From the NCBI GenBank assembly GCA_024401095.1, contig JAKSLR010000009.1:1-64000 (forward strand): a stretch of DNA of 64,000 bases, given 5' to 3'. Position 1 is the first letter of the stretch. Each line of letters starts with the position of its first letter. Under the pieces are notes generated by a model. That model did not search any database, was not told the origin of the DNA, and saw only the letters and a program-made list of their open reading frames with translations. Positions 43,830 to 52,584 of this stretch are shown here, piece after piece. The position numbers and the translations under genes were made by a program. Source of the stretch: Bacteroidaceae bacterium. Lineage in GTDB: Bacteria > Bacteroidota > Bacteroidia > Bacteroidales > Bacteroidaceae.

Positions 43830-44867
43830 TTAAATAAGAGGGAAGCCTGCATTCTTGCATTCTTCACGCATGTCTTCTGGCCAGATACTTGCTTGGATTT
43901 CTCCAATGTGAGCCTTGCGAAGGAAATACATACAGAGTCGGCTCTGGCCAATACCACCTCCCACAGTCAATGGAAGACTGTCTTCCATCAGACGCTTGTG
44001 GAAATAGAGTTCCAGGCGTTCCTGTTTTCCTGTCAGTTCCAGCTGGTGCAGCAAAGCCTTCTTGTCCACACGGATACCCATGGATGAAAGTTCCAGGGCA
44101 TGACCCAGAATATCGTTCCATACCAGCAGGTCACCGTTCAGTCCTGGTAAACCGTTTTCTCCTAGGGTTGTCCAGTCGTCATAGTCTGGTGCGCGCAGGT
44201 CGTGCTCTTCGCCATTGGCCAGCTTTCCTCCAATACCTATTATAAATACAGCACCATATTTCTTTGTAATGGCATCTTCACGTTCCTTTGGAGTCATGTC
44301 TGGATACATCTGGAGAAGTTCTTCAGAGTGGATGAAGAAAATTTCCTCAGGAAGGATAGGTGTAATTTGTGGATAGGTCTCGTTCACCAGATACTCTGTT
44401 CTGCGAAGTGCGTCGTAGATAGAGCATACCACTTTCTTCAGGAAACCGATGTTTCGGTCTTCGGCAGTGATGACACGTTCCCAGTCCCACTGGTCCACGT
44501 AAAGTGAGTGAATGTTGTCCAGATCCTCATCGGCACGGATCGCATTCATGTCGGTATAGATACCGTAACCAGGTTGAACCTTGTATTCAGCCAATGTGAG
44601 GCGCTTCCATTTTGCCAAAGAGTGAACCACTTCGGCACGTGCATCGCCTAGATCCTTGATAGGGAAGTTTACGGCACGCTCTACGCCGTTCAAGTCATCG
44701 TTGATACCTAAACCTCTCAAGACGAAGAGGGGAGCGGTAACACGACGGAGTCGAAGTGCAGTAGAAAGATTTGCCTGGAAGAAGTCCTTTATTTGTTTAA
44801 TTGCCTGTTCTGTCTGTTGTTGGTCGACAAGTCTTTTATATTTTATCGGTTTTATCAAATTACTCAT
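43830..44867 (-). CDS. asnA: Aspartate--ammonia ligase
   Basis: 345 residues, usual length. It starts with segments typical of AsnA (E-Q-A-I-K-Q-I-K-D-F-F-Q, L-R-R-V-T-A-P-L-F-V), then Y-T-D-M-N-A-I-R-A-D-E-D, V-D-Q-W-D-W-E, and G-G-G-I-G-Q-S-R-L-C-M-Y-F near the C-terminus, as in class-II-synthetase-like folds. It makes asparagine from aspartate, ammonia and ATP. It is monocistronic and converges on ung. Confidence 0.97.
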   Translation of the reverse strand: MSNLIKPIKYKRLVDQQQTEQAIKQIKDFFQANLSTALRLRRVTAPLFVLRGLGINDDLNGVERAVNFPIKDLGDARAEVVHSLAKWKRLTLAEYKVQPGYGIYTDMNAIRADEDLDNIHSLYVDQWDWERVITAEDRNIGFLKKVVCSIYDALRRTEYLVNETYPQITPILPEEIFFIHSEELLQMYPDMTPKEREDAITKKYGAVFIIGIGGKLANGEEHDLRAPDYDDWTTLGENGLPGLNGDLLVWNDILGHALELSSMGIRVDKKALLHQLELTGKQERLELYFHKRLMEDSLPLTVGGGIGQSRLCMYFLRKAHIGEIQASIWPEDMREECKNAGFPLI

Positions 44868-44909
44868 AATAAATACTTGTGTTTCTGATAATAGCTACAA
44901 TTGGGACTG

Positions 44910-44917
44910 CAAAGATA
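44910..44917 (-). promoter_or_regulatory. -7 promoter box for asnA
   Basis: TATCTTTG followed by CAGTC on the minus strand, 43 bases before the asnA ATG. Confidence 0.65.
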
Positions 44918-45048
44918 GCATTTTATTTTAATCTACCCAATATTTTTGAATAAAATGTTACGAATGGGCTTTGATTACAGTGCAAATTGTTACAAATGGT
45001 CTTTTGAAAGAAATAGTATGAATAATTGTACAAGTCAAAAAAAAGACT

Positions 45049-45056
45049 TACCTTTG
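45049..45056 (+). promoter_or_regulatory. -7 promoter box for tRNA-Arg
   Basis: TACCTTTG followed by CAG, 12 bases before the first base of the tRNA. Confidence 0.65.
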
Positions 45057-45067
45057 CAGAAAATTAT

Positions 45068-45141
45068 GGCCCTGTAGTTCAGCTGAATAGAATGTCAGAT
45101 TCCGGTTCTGAAGATCATGGGTTTGAATCCCATCGGGGTCA
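45068..45141 (+). tRNA. tRNA-Arg (anticodon CCG)
   Basis: Folds as a full cloverleaf: acceptor stem GGCCCTG with CGGGGTC (one G-U at position 2-72 and one at 6-67 region), D-stem GTTC/GAAT, anticodon stem TCAGA/TCTGA enclosing a seven-base loop TTCCGGT with anticodon CCG, T-stem ATGGG/CCCAT with loop TTTGAAT, discriminator A. No CCA is encoded, as usual in Bacteroidetes. It has its own promoter box and a terminator downstream. It reads CGG. Confidence 0.95.
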
Positions 45142-45147
45142 CATGAT

Positions 45148-45190
45148 AAAGTTGTAAGTGTTTGATTTTCAATACTTACAACTTTTTTTT
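45148..45190 (+). terminator. Terminator of the tRNA-Arg gene
   Basis: Perfect 12-bp stem AAAGTTGTAAGT (45148-45159) with ACTTACAACTTT (45174-45185), a 14-nt loop, then a run of Ts. Confidence 0.9.
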
Positions 45191-45245
45191 GTATTTTTTC
45201 TCGTTTTATTAAATGGGCTTTATTTATTTTTATATTCAGAAAAAA

Positions 45246-45293
45246 AGAGGATGCTTCTCCGTTGTTCCTCCGTTGTTCCTCCGTTGATCCTCT
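45246..45293. repeat. Three 11-bp tandem repeats inside a hairpin
   Basis: Three direct copies of CTCCGTTGTTC (the third ends in GATC) at 45257-45289 are bracketed by AGAGGAT (45246-45252) and ATCCTCT (45287-45293). A downstream segment near 45336-45352 (GAAGGAACAACGA) is complementary to the repeat unit. The remainder of the 45191-45573 gap is AT-rich, holds a further hairpin GAGAAG/CTTCTC near 45450-45467 and two direct copies of ATCTAATAATAG near 45475-45506, and shows no gene I can support. Confidence 0.55.
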
Positions 45294-45573
45294 AGTTTTT
45301 TTGCGGAAAACGATTGGAAATGGAACAAAGTAGTAACGAAGGAACAACGAATTTTTAATCGTGATATATAAAAGAATAATCGAACTTCAATACTATGTAT
45401 CAAAGTTTGGTATATGGACTTCGAACATATGTCTAGCGACGTGAGAAGTCCGATTAGACACCTTCTCGTTAACATCTAATAATAGGGAAATCGTATCTAA
45501 TAATAGATGTTAAATCTTTTCTCTGACTCTTTCTTTTTGTCCTAATTCATTCATTGTCTCTAATAGTTTAAAT

Positions 45574-45581
45574 TATCTTTG
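45574..45581 (+). promoter_or_regulatory. -7 promoter box of the BlaI/M56/GLPGLI operon
   Basis: TATCTTTG followed by CATTA, 27 bases before the ATG at 45609. Genes from here to 52570 are closely spaced, and no other box was noticed. Confidence 0.65.
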
Positions 45582-45608
45582 CATTACGGATTTAAAGAAT
45601 TAGATAAG

Positions 45609-46010
45609 ATGCCAAGGAAGAAAGATGATAAGACTTTGACCCGAGTTGAAATGGAAATCATGGGTATTCTCTGGGATAGTAATCAGGAAGGAATGACCAC
45701 TCATGAAATCATAGAGCATTACCCTAATCCAAAGCCTGCATATTCCACCATTGCTACCTTCATGAAGATACTTACGGTCAAGGAGTTTGTACGGTATGAA
45801 AAGAGGTTGTCTTCTGGCGCTTGGACACATGTATTCTTTCCTTTGATGACACGCCAGGAATACACCTCTACCTTTATGAAGGAAGTGAAGGAATCCTTTT
45901 TTGAAGGGTCTATCAAGAAACTCCTCTCTTTCTTTGTTGAAGAGGAAGAACTCTCTCCAGAGGCCTTGGAACAGATACTTATGGTGATGGAAAAGGAGGG
46001 CAAGGAATGA
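45609..46010 (+). CDS. BlaI/MecI/CopY family transcriptional repressor
   Basis: 133 residues. N-terminal winged-helix with the BlaI pattern L-T-R-V-E-M-E-I-M-G-I-L-W and Y-S-T-I-A-T-F-M-K-I-L, then a C-terminal dimerisation helix region. These repressors bind a promoter operator and are inactivated by cleavage triggered by a membrane M56 sensor, which is encoded next (overlap ATGA). The start at 45609 is used; an earlier frame start at 45579 falls in the promoter box. It should repress its own operon. Confidence 0.93.
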   Translation: MPRKKDDKTLTRVEMEIMGILWDSNQEGMTTHEIIEHYPNPKPAYSTIATFMKILTVKEFVRYEKRLSSGAWTHVFFPLMTRQEYTSTFMKEVKESFFEGSIKKLLSFFVEEEELSPEALEQILMVMEKEGKE

Positions 46011-47494
46011 TGATGTATGCTATCTATTCGGCCATGGTACTGGCCTTGCTCTATTGGGTGTTCTTTGCCTTTTTAAGTCAAGAGACTTTCCATCGTTTAA
46101 ACCGAATTACGCTGTTGCTTATTCTGGCATTTTCGCTGATATTGCCCGTCCTTCCTCACAGCCAGGATTTTTCCTTTCTGGAAGTACTGGGCATAAACCT
46201 AGTCAATGTTCCGTACATTAATACCAACAGACCTGAGATTATTGTGGAAAATGCTAGTGTTACGGAACAGATAAAGCCTGTCGTAATCTGGAGTTGGAAG
46301 GAGATAGCTGGTCTGGCTTATCTGGGTGGAGTTTTACTATACATCATCCTTTTCATCTACCGCACCGTCTTGTTGTGTGTCTATTTGAAACAGGGTTTGA
46401 GACAAACCGATGGATATGGGAATACCGTTATTCTGATACCAGGATGTAAATCACCTTTCAGTATCCTCAAGTATATTGTGATGAGTGTGGAAGACTATGA
46501 GCAGCACCAAATACCTATCTTGCTTCATGAGCAGGAACATATCCGCCAATTCCATTCTCTGGATTTACTCATGCTTTCCGTAGTTCAATGCATTCAATGG
46601 TTTAATCCGTTTGTGTGGTTGCTGGGGCGTGATTTGAAGGTAATTCATGAATATGAAGCCGATAAGGCTATGCTGGATTATGGTGTAGATATCAAGAATT
46701 ACCAGTATCTGCTGGTGAACAAATGTAACGGTCCTTCGGCTTATGCCATGGTGAACGGATTCAATCATTCCCAGCTCATTTCCAGAATCATTATGCTCAA
46801 CAAGAAACGATCAAAATCTACAGCTATGGTGCGTTATTTCATCTTCCTCCCCATGCTGTTGCTCTCTTTTGTGCTCACGGCCAAGCCGGTAGAGCAAGTG
46901 AAAGAAGTGGTTAAGTTTGAAGAAATAGATGTATCGAATACACTTCCCGAATTTCCTGATGGGGCAAAAGCCATGATGCAGTTTATAGAGAAAAACCTGA
47001 AATATCCAGAAGGATGCGACAAGGAAGGCTCTGTCATTGTTCAGTTTGTGGTCGATGTAGATGGTTCCATCAAAAGTCCGGTAATAGCCCGCTCCATTGA
47101 TCCACTGCTCGATGCAGAGGCCATCCGTTTGGTTAAAAGTATGCCAAACTGGCGTCCAGGCGTGCAAGATGGCAAGCTGGCCATGTCCAAATATACCATT
47201 CCTGTCCATTTTCGAAAAAAGGAACCAGAAGCGATAACGTCAGAGGCTGCTGTTTCCAATGAACTCATGAAAATAGAAGGAATAGTAGTAGATGCAGATA
47301 CGAGAGAACCTATCGAAGGGGCTGTCGTCAAGTTGGATGGAAGTTCAAAAGGTACAGTATGCTCAGCCAACGGTACCTTTTCCTTAGAGGTACAGAAAGG
47401 GCAAACGTTGGTTTTTCTGTTTCCTGCATATAAGACTAAAAAAGTCGTAATTCAAGATTATAAAAAACCTACCATTCCACTGGAAAAGGAGTAA
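46007..47494 (+). CDS. M56 (BlaR1-like) peptidase fused to TonB-C and carboxypeptidase-regulatory domains
   Basis: 495 residues. Three N-terminal membrane helices and a zinc-peptidase motif His174-E-Q-E-His178 of the M56 family, a further helix near residue 275 (L-P-M-L-L-L-S-F-V-L), then a TonB C-terminal-like domain (F-P-D-G-A-K-A-M-M-Q-F-I, G-S-V-I-V-Q-F-V-V-D-V-D-G-S-I, A-I-R-L-V-K-S-M-P-N-W-R-P-G) around residues 320-405, and a carboxypeptidase-regulatory domain near residues 420-495. There is no penicillin-binding sensor domain of BlaR1 type. The TonB-like part could contact outer-membrane partners, perhaps the barrel protein at 49152; this is inference. Confidence 0.88.
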   Translation: MMMYAIYSAMVLALLYWVFFAFLSQETFHRLNRITLLLILAFSLILPVLPHSQDFSFLEVLGINLVNVPYINTNRPEIIVENASVTEQIKPVVIWSWKEIAGLAYLGGVLLYIILFIYRTVLLCVYLKQGLRQTDGYGNTVILIPGCKSPFSILKYIVMSVEDYEQHQIPILLHEQEHIRQFHSLDLLMLSVVQCIQWFNPFVWLLGRDLKVIHEYEADKAMLDYGVDIKNYQYLLVNKCNGPSAYAMVNGFNHSQLISRIIMLNKKRSKSTAMVRYFIFLPMLLLSFVLTAKPVEQVKEVVKFEEIDVSNTLPEFPDGAKAMMQFIEKNLKYPEGCDKEGSVIVQFVVDVDGSIKSPVIARSIDPLLDAEAIRLVKSMPNWRPGVQDGKLAMSKYTIPVHFRKKEPEAITSEAAVSNELMKIEGIVVDADTREPIEGAVVKLDGSSKGTVCSANGTFSLEVQKGQTLVFLFPAYKTKKVVIQDYKKPTIPLEKE

Positions 47495-47505
47495 TACATA
47501 GCTTT

Positions 47506-48293
47506 ATGAATAAACAGATTATTTTATTTTTCCTGCTGCTGATCAAGGTATCTTACGCAGTGGGGCAGGAGGATTCTATGTCTTACCGGGCAGTCTATGA
47601 CTTTGAATACACGGTTTGGGCAGATGAGGCTAAACGAAACGACAAAATCTTTTTGGACCTAAATAAGGATGGCTCTTTCTGTTATAGTGCTTATACGTAT
47701 GAATCTGATTCTCTTATGAATACGCCCAATGGTGAGGAAACATTCAGGCAACTGGTAACGGCAGCTCTTTCCAAGGGTAATACCACAGACTTTCCTTACC
47801 GACGAAGTAAATTCATGATTACCAAAAAAATGGACAGAAACAGGCTATAGTGAAGGAAAGCATACAATCGGAAGTATTTGAATATACTACACCAATCTGT
47901 GATATTACTTGGACTGTCACTGATTCTGTCAGAGAAATCTGCGGTTATTCCTGCTTCAAAGCAATAGGGGAGTATCACGGCCGTACTTGGGAAGCTTGGT
48001 TTACACCAGAAATCCCTTTCAGTGATGGACCTTGGCAACTGACGGGCTTACCTGGTTTGATAGTCAAGGCAGAGGATAAGGAGCAGTTGTTCTGCTTCAC
48101 ACTGAAAGGATTCAACTATTCTCCAGTCAGGAGCGATTGGGCAGGAAAAGGGAAAAAGACCACGCGCCAGGGCTTTCTGAAACTCAAGAAGAAGGATTTT
48201 CAGAATAGCGGCGCTATGGCCAACGCCCTACTAGGAACCAATGGAACCTTCGACATCAAGAAAAAAGCCGTCTTTTTGGAAACTGATTTTTAA
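47506..48293 (+). pseudogene. GLPGLI family protein split by a frameshift
   Basis: Two open frames, 47506-47850 and 47850-48293, make up one GLPGLI protein. The first holds the signal peptide and N-terminal half, the second the C-terminal half with L-T-G-L-P-G-L-I and F-T-P-E-I-P-F-S-D-G-P-W. The change is in a run of seven A (47824-47830): a one-base shift there continues the protein as K-N-G-Q-K-Q-A-I-V-K-E-S-I. Most likely a homopolymer indel (real or from sequencing), less likely slippage. If restored the protein would be about 262 residues, like its neighbours. Role of GLPGLI proteins is unknown; they are secreted, often near TonB-dependent barrels. Confidence 0.75.
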
Positions 48294-48304
48294 TCCAATC
48301 TACT

Positions 48305-49141
48305 GTGAGATACTTAATTTTGGTACTGTCGCTGTTTTTGTCAATGAATATGGCAGCACAGATTATAGAAAACAAGGAACCTGCCATTCTTGAGGTTCAT
48401 TACATGAAAACCACGGTGACCGATACGTTGGTGAAGAGAAGCTATTCTGATCCGATGACATTGAGGGTGGGTAAGACTTCGGCCATGTTTTATCCGACGA
48501 AAAGAATGTTTGCAGATTCTCTCTTGCTGTCCAATTATGCGCTTTATGATAAACTGCATAGGGAAATGAATCCTGCAGGTCAGTCGGAGTATAAACCCAT
48601 TGGTGGTATTGAAAGGGAATTCCTTTTCCGCAACATCAACGCTGGTGAAACCATGGTGTATCGGAAAATTGCAGGAGATGCTTACTCTTATACAGAGCAA
48701 ACTGCCCATCCGGTCTGGAAACTAAAATCCGAGACTAAAAAAATCTTGGGCTATACTTGCCAGCTTGCTACTTGTAATTACCGAGGCCGTATCTGGAATG
48801 TTTGGTTTACCCCTGACATTCCTGTAAAAGAAGGGCCATGGAAACTGTTTGGGCTACCTGGCCTTGTCCTGGAAGCAAGTGATGCTAAAAATCAGTATAC
48901 CTATAAGGCGATTGGTCTTTATACGAAAAACCTACAACCGATAGGCATAAGGCTCTATATCAGGAACAAACCTTACAAATTAAAGTCGAGACAGGAATAT
49001 CTTCAGAAGCTATATAAAGAATATATCAAGGGAAATTTTGCCTCTTCCATGAATGCGCTGCATGGCAACTCCAAGCAGAACACTCATAGTGTTTCCCAAT
49101 ATGATTTTCAGGAGAGGGATTATCCTCATGCATCAAAATAA
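48305..49141 (+). CDS. GLPGLI family secreted protein
   Basis: 278 residues with a GTG start that gives an immediate signal peptide ending M-A-A-Q. The family block is complete: W-F-T-P-D-I-P-V-K-E-G-P-W-K-L-F-G-L-P-G-L-V-L-E-A, preceded by I-L-G-Y-T-C-Q-L-A-T. It is one of three GLPGLI genes in this operon, alternating with the outer-membrane barrel gene. It is probably periplasmic or surface-located. Function is unknown. Confidence 0.85.
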   Translation: MRYLILVLSLFLSMNMAAQIIENKEPAILEVHYMKTTVTDTLVKRSYSDPMTLRVGKTSAMFYPTKRMFADSLLLSNYALYDKLHREMNPAGQSEYKPIGGIEREFLFRNINAGETMVYRKIAGDAYSYTEQTAHPVWKLKSETKKILGYTCQLATCNYRGRIWNVWFTPDIPVKEGPWKLFGLPGLVLEASDAKNQYTYKAIGLYTKNLQPIGIRLYIRNKPYKLKSRQEYLQKLYKEYIKGNFASSMNALHGNSKQNTHSVSQYDFQERDYPHASK

Positions 49142-49151
49142 ACCATCATTT

Positions 49152-51737
49152 ATGAAGGCGATATTCGTATTTTTATTCGCTATACTGTCAGGTGTACTGA
49201 GTGTATCTGCTCAAAACTTGATTACAGGATCTGTTATCCAAGTATCCGATAAATCACCGATAATAGGTGCCAATATCATGATAAAGGATACTGATGGCAA
49301 GATATTGGCCTACGGTGTAAGTGACGTAGATGGCCACTTTTCCATTAAATTTTCCCCAACCAGTGGAAACCTATCCATAAATGCCACCATGATGGGGTAT
49401 AAATCGTATTTGGCTCCTTTTGTTTCCGATGGCAAACCGGTGGTCATTAGGATGGAAGAGGGAGCCCTGCAACTTCAGGAGGTTGTTGTGAAATCTGATC
49501 GTATAAGAGAGAATGGGGATACGGTGACTTACTACGTGAACAGTTTTGCACAGAAACAGGACAGAACCATTGGCGATGTGCTGAAACACATGCCAGGAAT
49601 AGATGTGGCCAAGAGCGGAAAGATTCAGTATCAAGGCATTGACATCAATAAGTTCTACATAGAGGGCAACGACCTTCTAGGCGGAAAATACGGAATTGCC
49701 ACCAACGGAATTTCGCATGACGATATCGGAGCAGTGGAGGTATTGGAGAACCATCAGCCCATGCAGGTACTCCGTGGATTGAGCTTTTCAGACCAAGCCG
49801 CCATCAATCTGAAGATGAAGAACAAGGCGAAGGCTACACTTCTTGCTCACGGTTCATTGGCAGGAGGATTCTCTGAACAGCCCAAAGGTGCACTCTGGCA
49901 AGGGGACATCTTCTCCATGATGGTGACAGGAAAGTACCAGATGATTACCACATTCAAGGTAAACAATGTGGGACAGAATCTGTCGGATCAACTTACGGAA
50001 TTCACCTCGGATGGGCAGACAGAGACCATAGACAGATATGTTTCCCTGTCGGCTCCTATAACGCCAAATCTGGCACGTAACAGAAGCTATTTCAACCGTT
50101 CCTGGATGGTGTCTTCCAGTCACCTGTTGAAAACATCTAAGGGCAGAGAAATCAAAGCACAGATTGACTATAATAACGACCGTGTTTCTGCACAAGGCGC
50201 AAGCTCAACAACCTATTTCTTAGACTCAGGAGATAAAATCATAGTAGAAGACAAGAATTCTCTTTCTCATAGGAATGCTGTAGAGGGAAAGTTTGTCTAT
50301 GAAGCCAACGAAAAGTCTTATTTTGTTAACAACACGCTATCCGCAGATCTGTCATGGAATAATCTGACGCTGAATACTACTGGGACATTATCCAATACAC
50401 AAGTTGCCAGTATGCCTGACTATGTAGTAAGTAATCTTTTGAAAGTAATTAAGCGCTTTGATAACAACAAACTTGTCACTTTTTCAAGCCGTAACGAATG
50501 GAATTCTTTGCCAGAAAAGTTGACTATCAATCACGATGGACAGAATTATGGACAAAACATCATGCAGCATTCTTTCTACACGGATGAAAGAGCTTCGCTT
50601 GGTTTTGTCTTCAATAAGATTCTGTTATCTCTTGATGCAGGATTATCAGGGTACTTCCGGAATCTGCATACAGACATGTATGGTATAGAAATAGCAAATT
50701 TGACAGGAACAGAAGCACTTACTACTGATTTTCTGCGTGTATTTACATCTCCAAAAATTGAATGGAGCCACAAGAAATTGGAACTTACACTGAACCTTCC
50801 AGTCAATCTGTATTCCTATTTCTTTTCAGGAGCGATGAGCAACCGTACGGAATTTTTACTTTCTCCATCACTTGCAGCAAGGTTTCATTTTACTCCGAGG
50901 ATGTCGCTCACCTTACGTGGTAGCATAGGGCGTTCTCCGGCATCATTACATAACATACATTCCGCTTCCATACTCACAGATTATCGGTCGTTCAGTGCAG
51001 GAGTTGATGATTATTACACCTCTTCTGGCCAGTCCCTTTCTGCTACATTTAATTACAGGAATGCCCCAAATGGAATTTTCGTAATGGCTATGGGTAGCTA
51101 TGGATGGAGCAAATCAAAATTCGGAACGGTGCAGAGCATCATCGATGATTATGTGTTCTACTCCTATAAATCCCGACCTTCAGATTCACGCAATGCCGTA
51201 GCGTATCTCAACGCAAGCAAGACCCTTGATTTCATGAGAGGTGCGTTAGGCTTGAGAGGAAACTACAGAAGAATGGAGAACAGCTTGTTGTCGCAAGGTC
51301 GACAGACAGATTATAGCAATGATTCTTTTTCGTTGTCTCCTTATATTAATGGCAATCTATCTATATATTTGAATTGGAACTTTCAGTTTACCTGGGAAAA
51401 ATCTCTGTTGAATATCTCCGATATGTCGAGCCGTAACTCCAACAATTTCGTCTATTCTGGAAGTGTGACTCTCACGCCATGCTCCTTGATAACTTGGACT
51501 ACAGGAGGTGAATTCTATCGTAATCAGATAGCAGAGGGAAATAACAAGAAAATGTTTATGCTTGACACAAAACTTACGTTCAACCTGAGCAAGCGCATAG
51601 AGCTCTCTTTTTCTGGCACCAACCTGCTGAATAAGAAAGAATACAGCTATACCTCTTATGGTACTGTATCGCAATATGAACGTTCCAGCGCACTACGTGG
51701 ACGTGAGTTTCTGATTACCTTATTTGTGAAGAAATGA
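49152..51737 (+). CDS. Outer-membrane beta-barrel protein with carboxypeptidase-regulatory domain
   Basis: 861 residues. Signal peptide ending V-S-A-Q, an N-terminal regulatory domain (L-I-T-G-S-V-I-Q-V-S-D-K-S-P-I-I-G-A-N-I), a plug-like part (V-V-V-K-S-D-R-I-R-E-N-G-D-T-V, T-I-G-D-V-L-K-H-M-P-G-I-D-V), and a long barrel ending in the aromatic-poor F-V-K-K. The G-D-T-V-x-Y and I-G-D-V-L-x-x-M-P-G-I motifs are those of the outer-membrane beta-barrel family that lacks a SusD partner. The start at 49152 gives the signal peptide; an earlier in-frame ATG at 49128 overlaps the preceding gene. It overlaps the next GLPGLI gene by four bases. Confidence 0.88.
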   Translation: MKAIFVFLFAILSGVLSVSAQNLITGSVIQVSDKSPIIGANIMIKDTDGKILAYGVSDVDGHFSIKFSPTSGNLSINATMMGYKSYLAPFVSDGKPVVIRMEEGALQLQEVVVKSDRIRENGDTVTYYVNSFAQKQDRTIGDVLKHMPGIDVAKSGKIQYQGIDINKFYIEGNDLLGGKYGIATNGISHDDIGAVEVLENHQPMQVLRGLSFSDQAAINLKMKNKAKATLLAHGSLAGGFSEQPKGALWQGDIFSMMVTGKYQMITTFKVNNVGQNLSDQLTEFTSDGQTETIDRYVSLSAPITPNLARNRSYFNRSWMVSSSHLLKTSKGREIKAQIDYNNDRVSAQGASSTTYFLDSGDKIIVEDKNSLSHRNAVEGKFVYEANEKSYFVNNTLSADLSWNNLTLNTTGTLSNTQVASMPDYVVSNLLKVIKRFDNNKLVTFSSRNEWNSLPEKLTINHDGQNYGQNIMQHSFYTDERASLGFVFNKILLSLDAGLSGYFRNLHTDMYGIEIANLTGTEALTTDFLRVFTSPKIEWSHKKLELTLNLPVNLYSYFFSGAMSNRTEFLLSPSLAARFHFTPRMSLTLRGSIGRSPASLHNIHSASILTDYRSFSAGVDDYYTSSGQSLSATFNYRNAPNGIFVMAMGSYGWSKSKFGTVQSIIDDYVFYSYKSRPSDSRNAVAYLNASKTLDFMRGALGLRGNYRRMENSLLSQGRQTDYSNDSFSLSPYINGNLSIYLNWNFQFTWEKSLLNISDMSSRNSNNFVYSGSVTLTPCSLITWTTGGEFYRNQIAEGNNKKMFMLDTKLTFNLSKRIELSFSGTNLLNKKEYSYTSYGTVSQYERSSALRGREFLITLFVKK

Positions 51738-52570
51738 AACATCTGATAGTTTTTATCTTTGTAATTTGCTTCTCTACGGCCAATGCACAGCAGATAGAAG
51801 TCATAGAGCCCAGTATGCTGGAAGTTCGTTATACAAAACGAACGGTTACCGATACCCTGCAGCGACAAAAGGATTATAGAGAAGAACGTGATATGGTTTT
51901 ACGGATAGGTCAGCATGTAAGTACGTTTTTTTCATACCGCTACCAGTATATGGATTCTTTATGTGTATATGCACCCGACCTTTATTTTCAGATTCCTGCA
52001 GAACAGCGGAACATCAATGCTTCAAGAGAGAAGGAAATAGTTTTCAAGAATTGGCCTGTCAACAAGGTGACTGTCTATAATCATTTCGGATTATCACATC
52101 ACACTTATTCTGAAGATTTGGAAAAACCTGAATGGGAGATCTGTGATTCTACCGAAGTGATTCTAGGATTCATTTGCCAGATGGCTACTGCCAAGTATCG
52201 AGGGCGAAAGTGGTATGCATTCTTTACTCCAGAAATACCTATAAGCGATGGACCATGGAAGCTATGTGGACTTCCGGGGTTGATTCTCAAGGCTTTTGAT
52301 GAAAAACAGGATTATATTTTTGCTGCTACCTCTATGAAAGCAAATACTCTTCCCGATATAGCCATGTGTAACTATATGAATCATTATTGGGAAAAGAAAA
52401 CTCGTGCATCCTATTACAAGGCATGGTTCAAGGCTCTACATGAAGACATAGGTAAATCATTTGCTCTTTCTGGTGTTATTCAAATTGATGATGCAGAACG
52501 AGCAAAGATAGTAGGCAGACCTCTCCCTCATCGCAACTATGATTTTGAGGAAACGGACTATATACATTAA
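51734..52570 (+). CDS. GLPGLI family secreted protein
   Basis: 278 residues. Signal peptide (cleavage after A-N-A-Q), then the family block F-T-P-E-I-P-I-S-D-G-P-W-K-L-C-G-L-P-G-L-I-L-K-A. Sequence and length are close to the gene at 48305. Translation is probably coupled to the barrel protein gene (ATGA overlap), which suggests that the two products work together at the outer membrane. It is the last gene of the operon; the next gene is on the other strand, 15 bases away, with no clear terminator between. Confidence 0.85.
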   Translation: MKHLIVFIFVICFSTANAQQIEVIEPSMLEVRYTKRTVTDTLQRQKDYREERDMVLRIGQHVSTFFSYRYQYMDSLCVYAPDLYFQIPAEQRNINASREKEIVFKNWPVNKVTVYNHFGLSHHTYSEDLEKPEWEICDSTEVILGFICQMATAKYRGRKWYAFFTPEIPISDGPWKLCGLPGLILKAFDEKQDYIFAATSMKANTLPDIAMCNYMNHYWEKKTRASYYKAWFKALHEDIGKSFALSGVIQIDDAERAKIVGRPLPHRNYDFEETDYIH

Positions 52571-52584
52571 ATGTCTTTCTAACC

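Noticed and set aside
45257..45289. Possible CRISPR-like repeats
   Set aside because: Units are 11 bp and directly adjacent, without spacers, and no cas genes are in the window.
45048..45347. Open frame on the minus strand covering the tRNA-Arg gene
   Set aside because: It is the antisense of the tRNA (its translation includes the well-known false 'G-I-Q-T-H-D-L' pattern from tRNA) and of AT-rich flanks. No promoter or family supports it.
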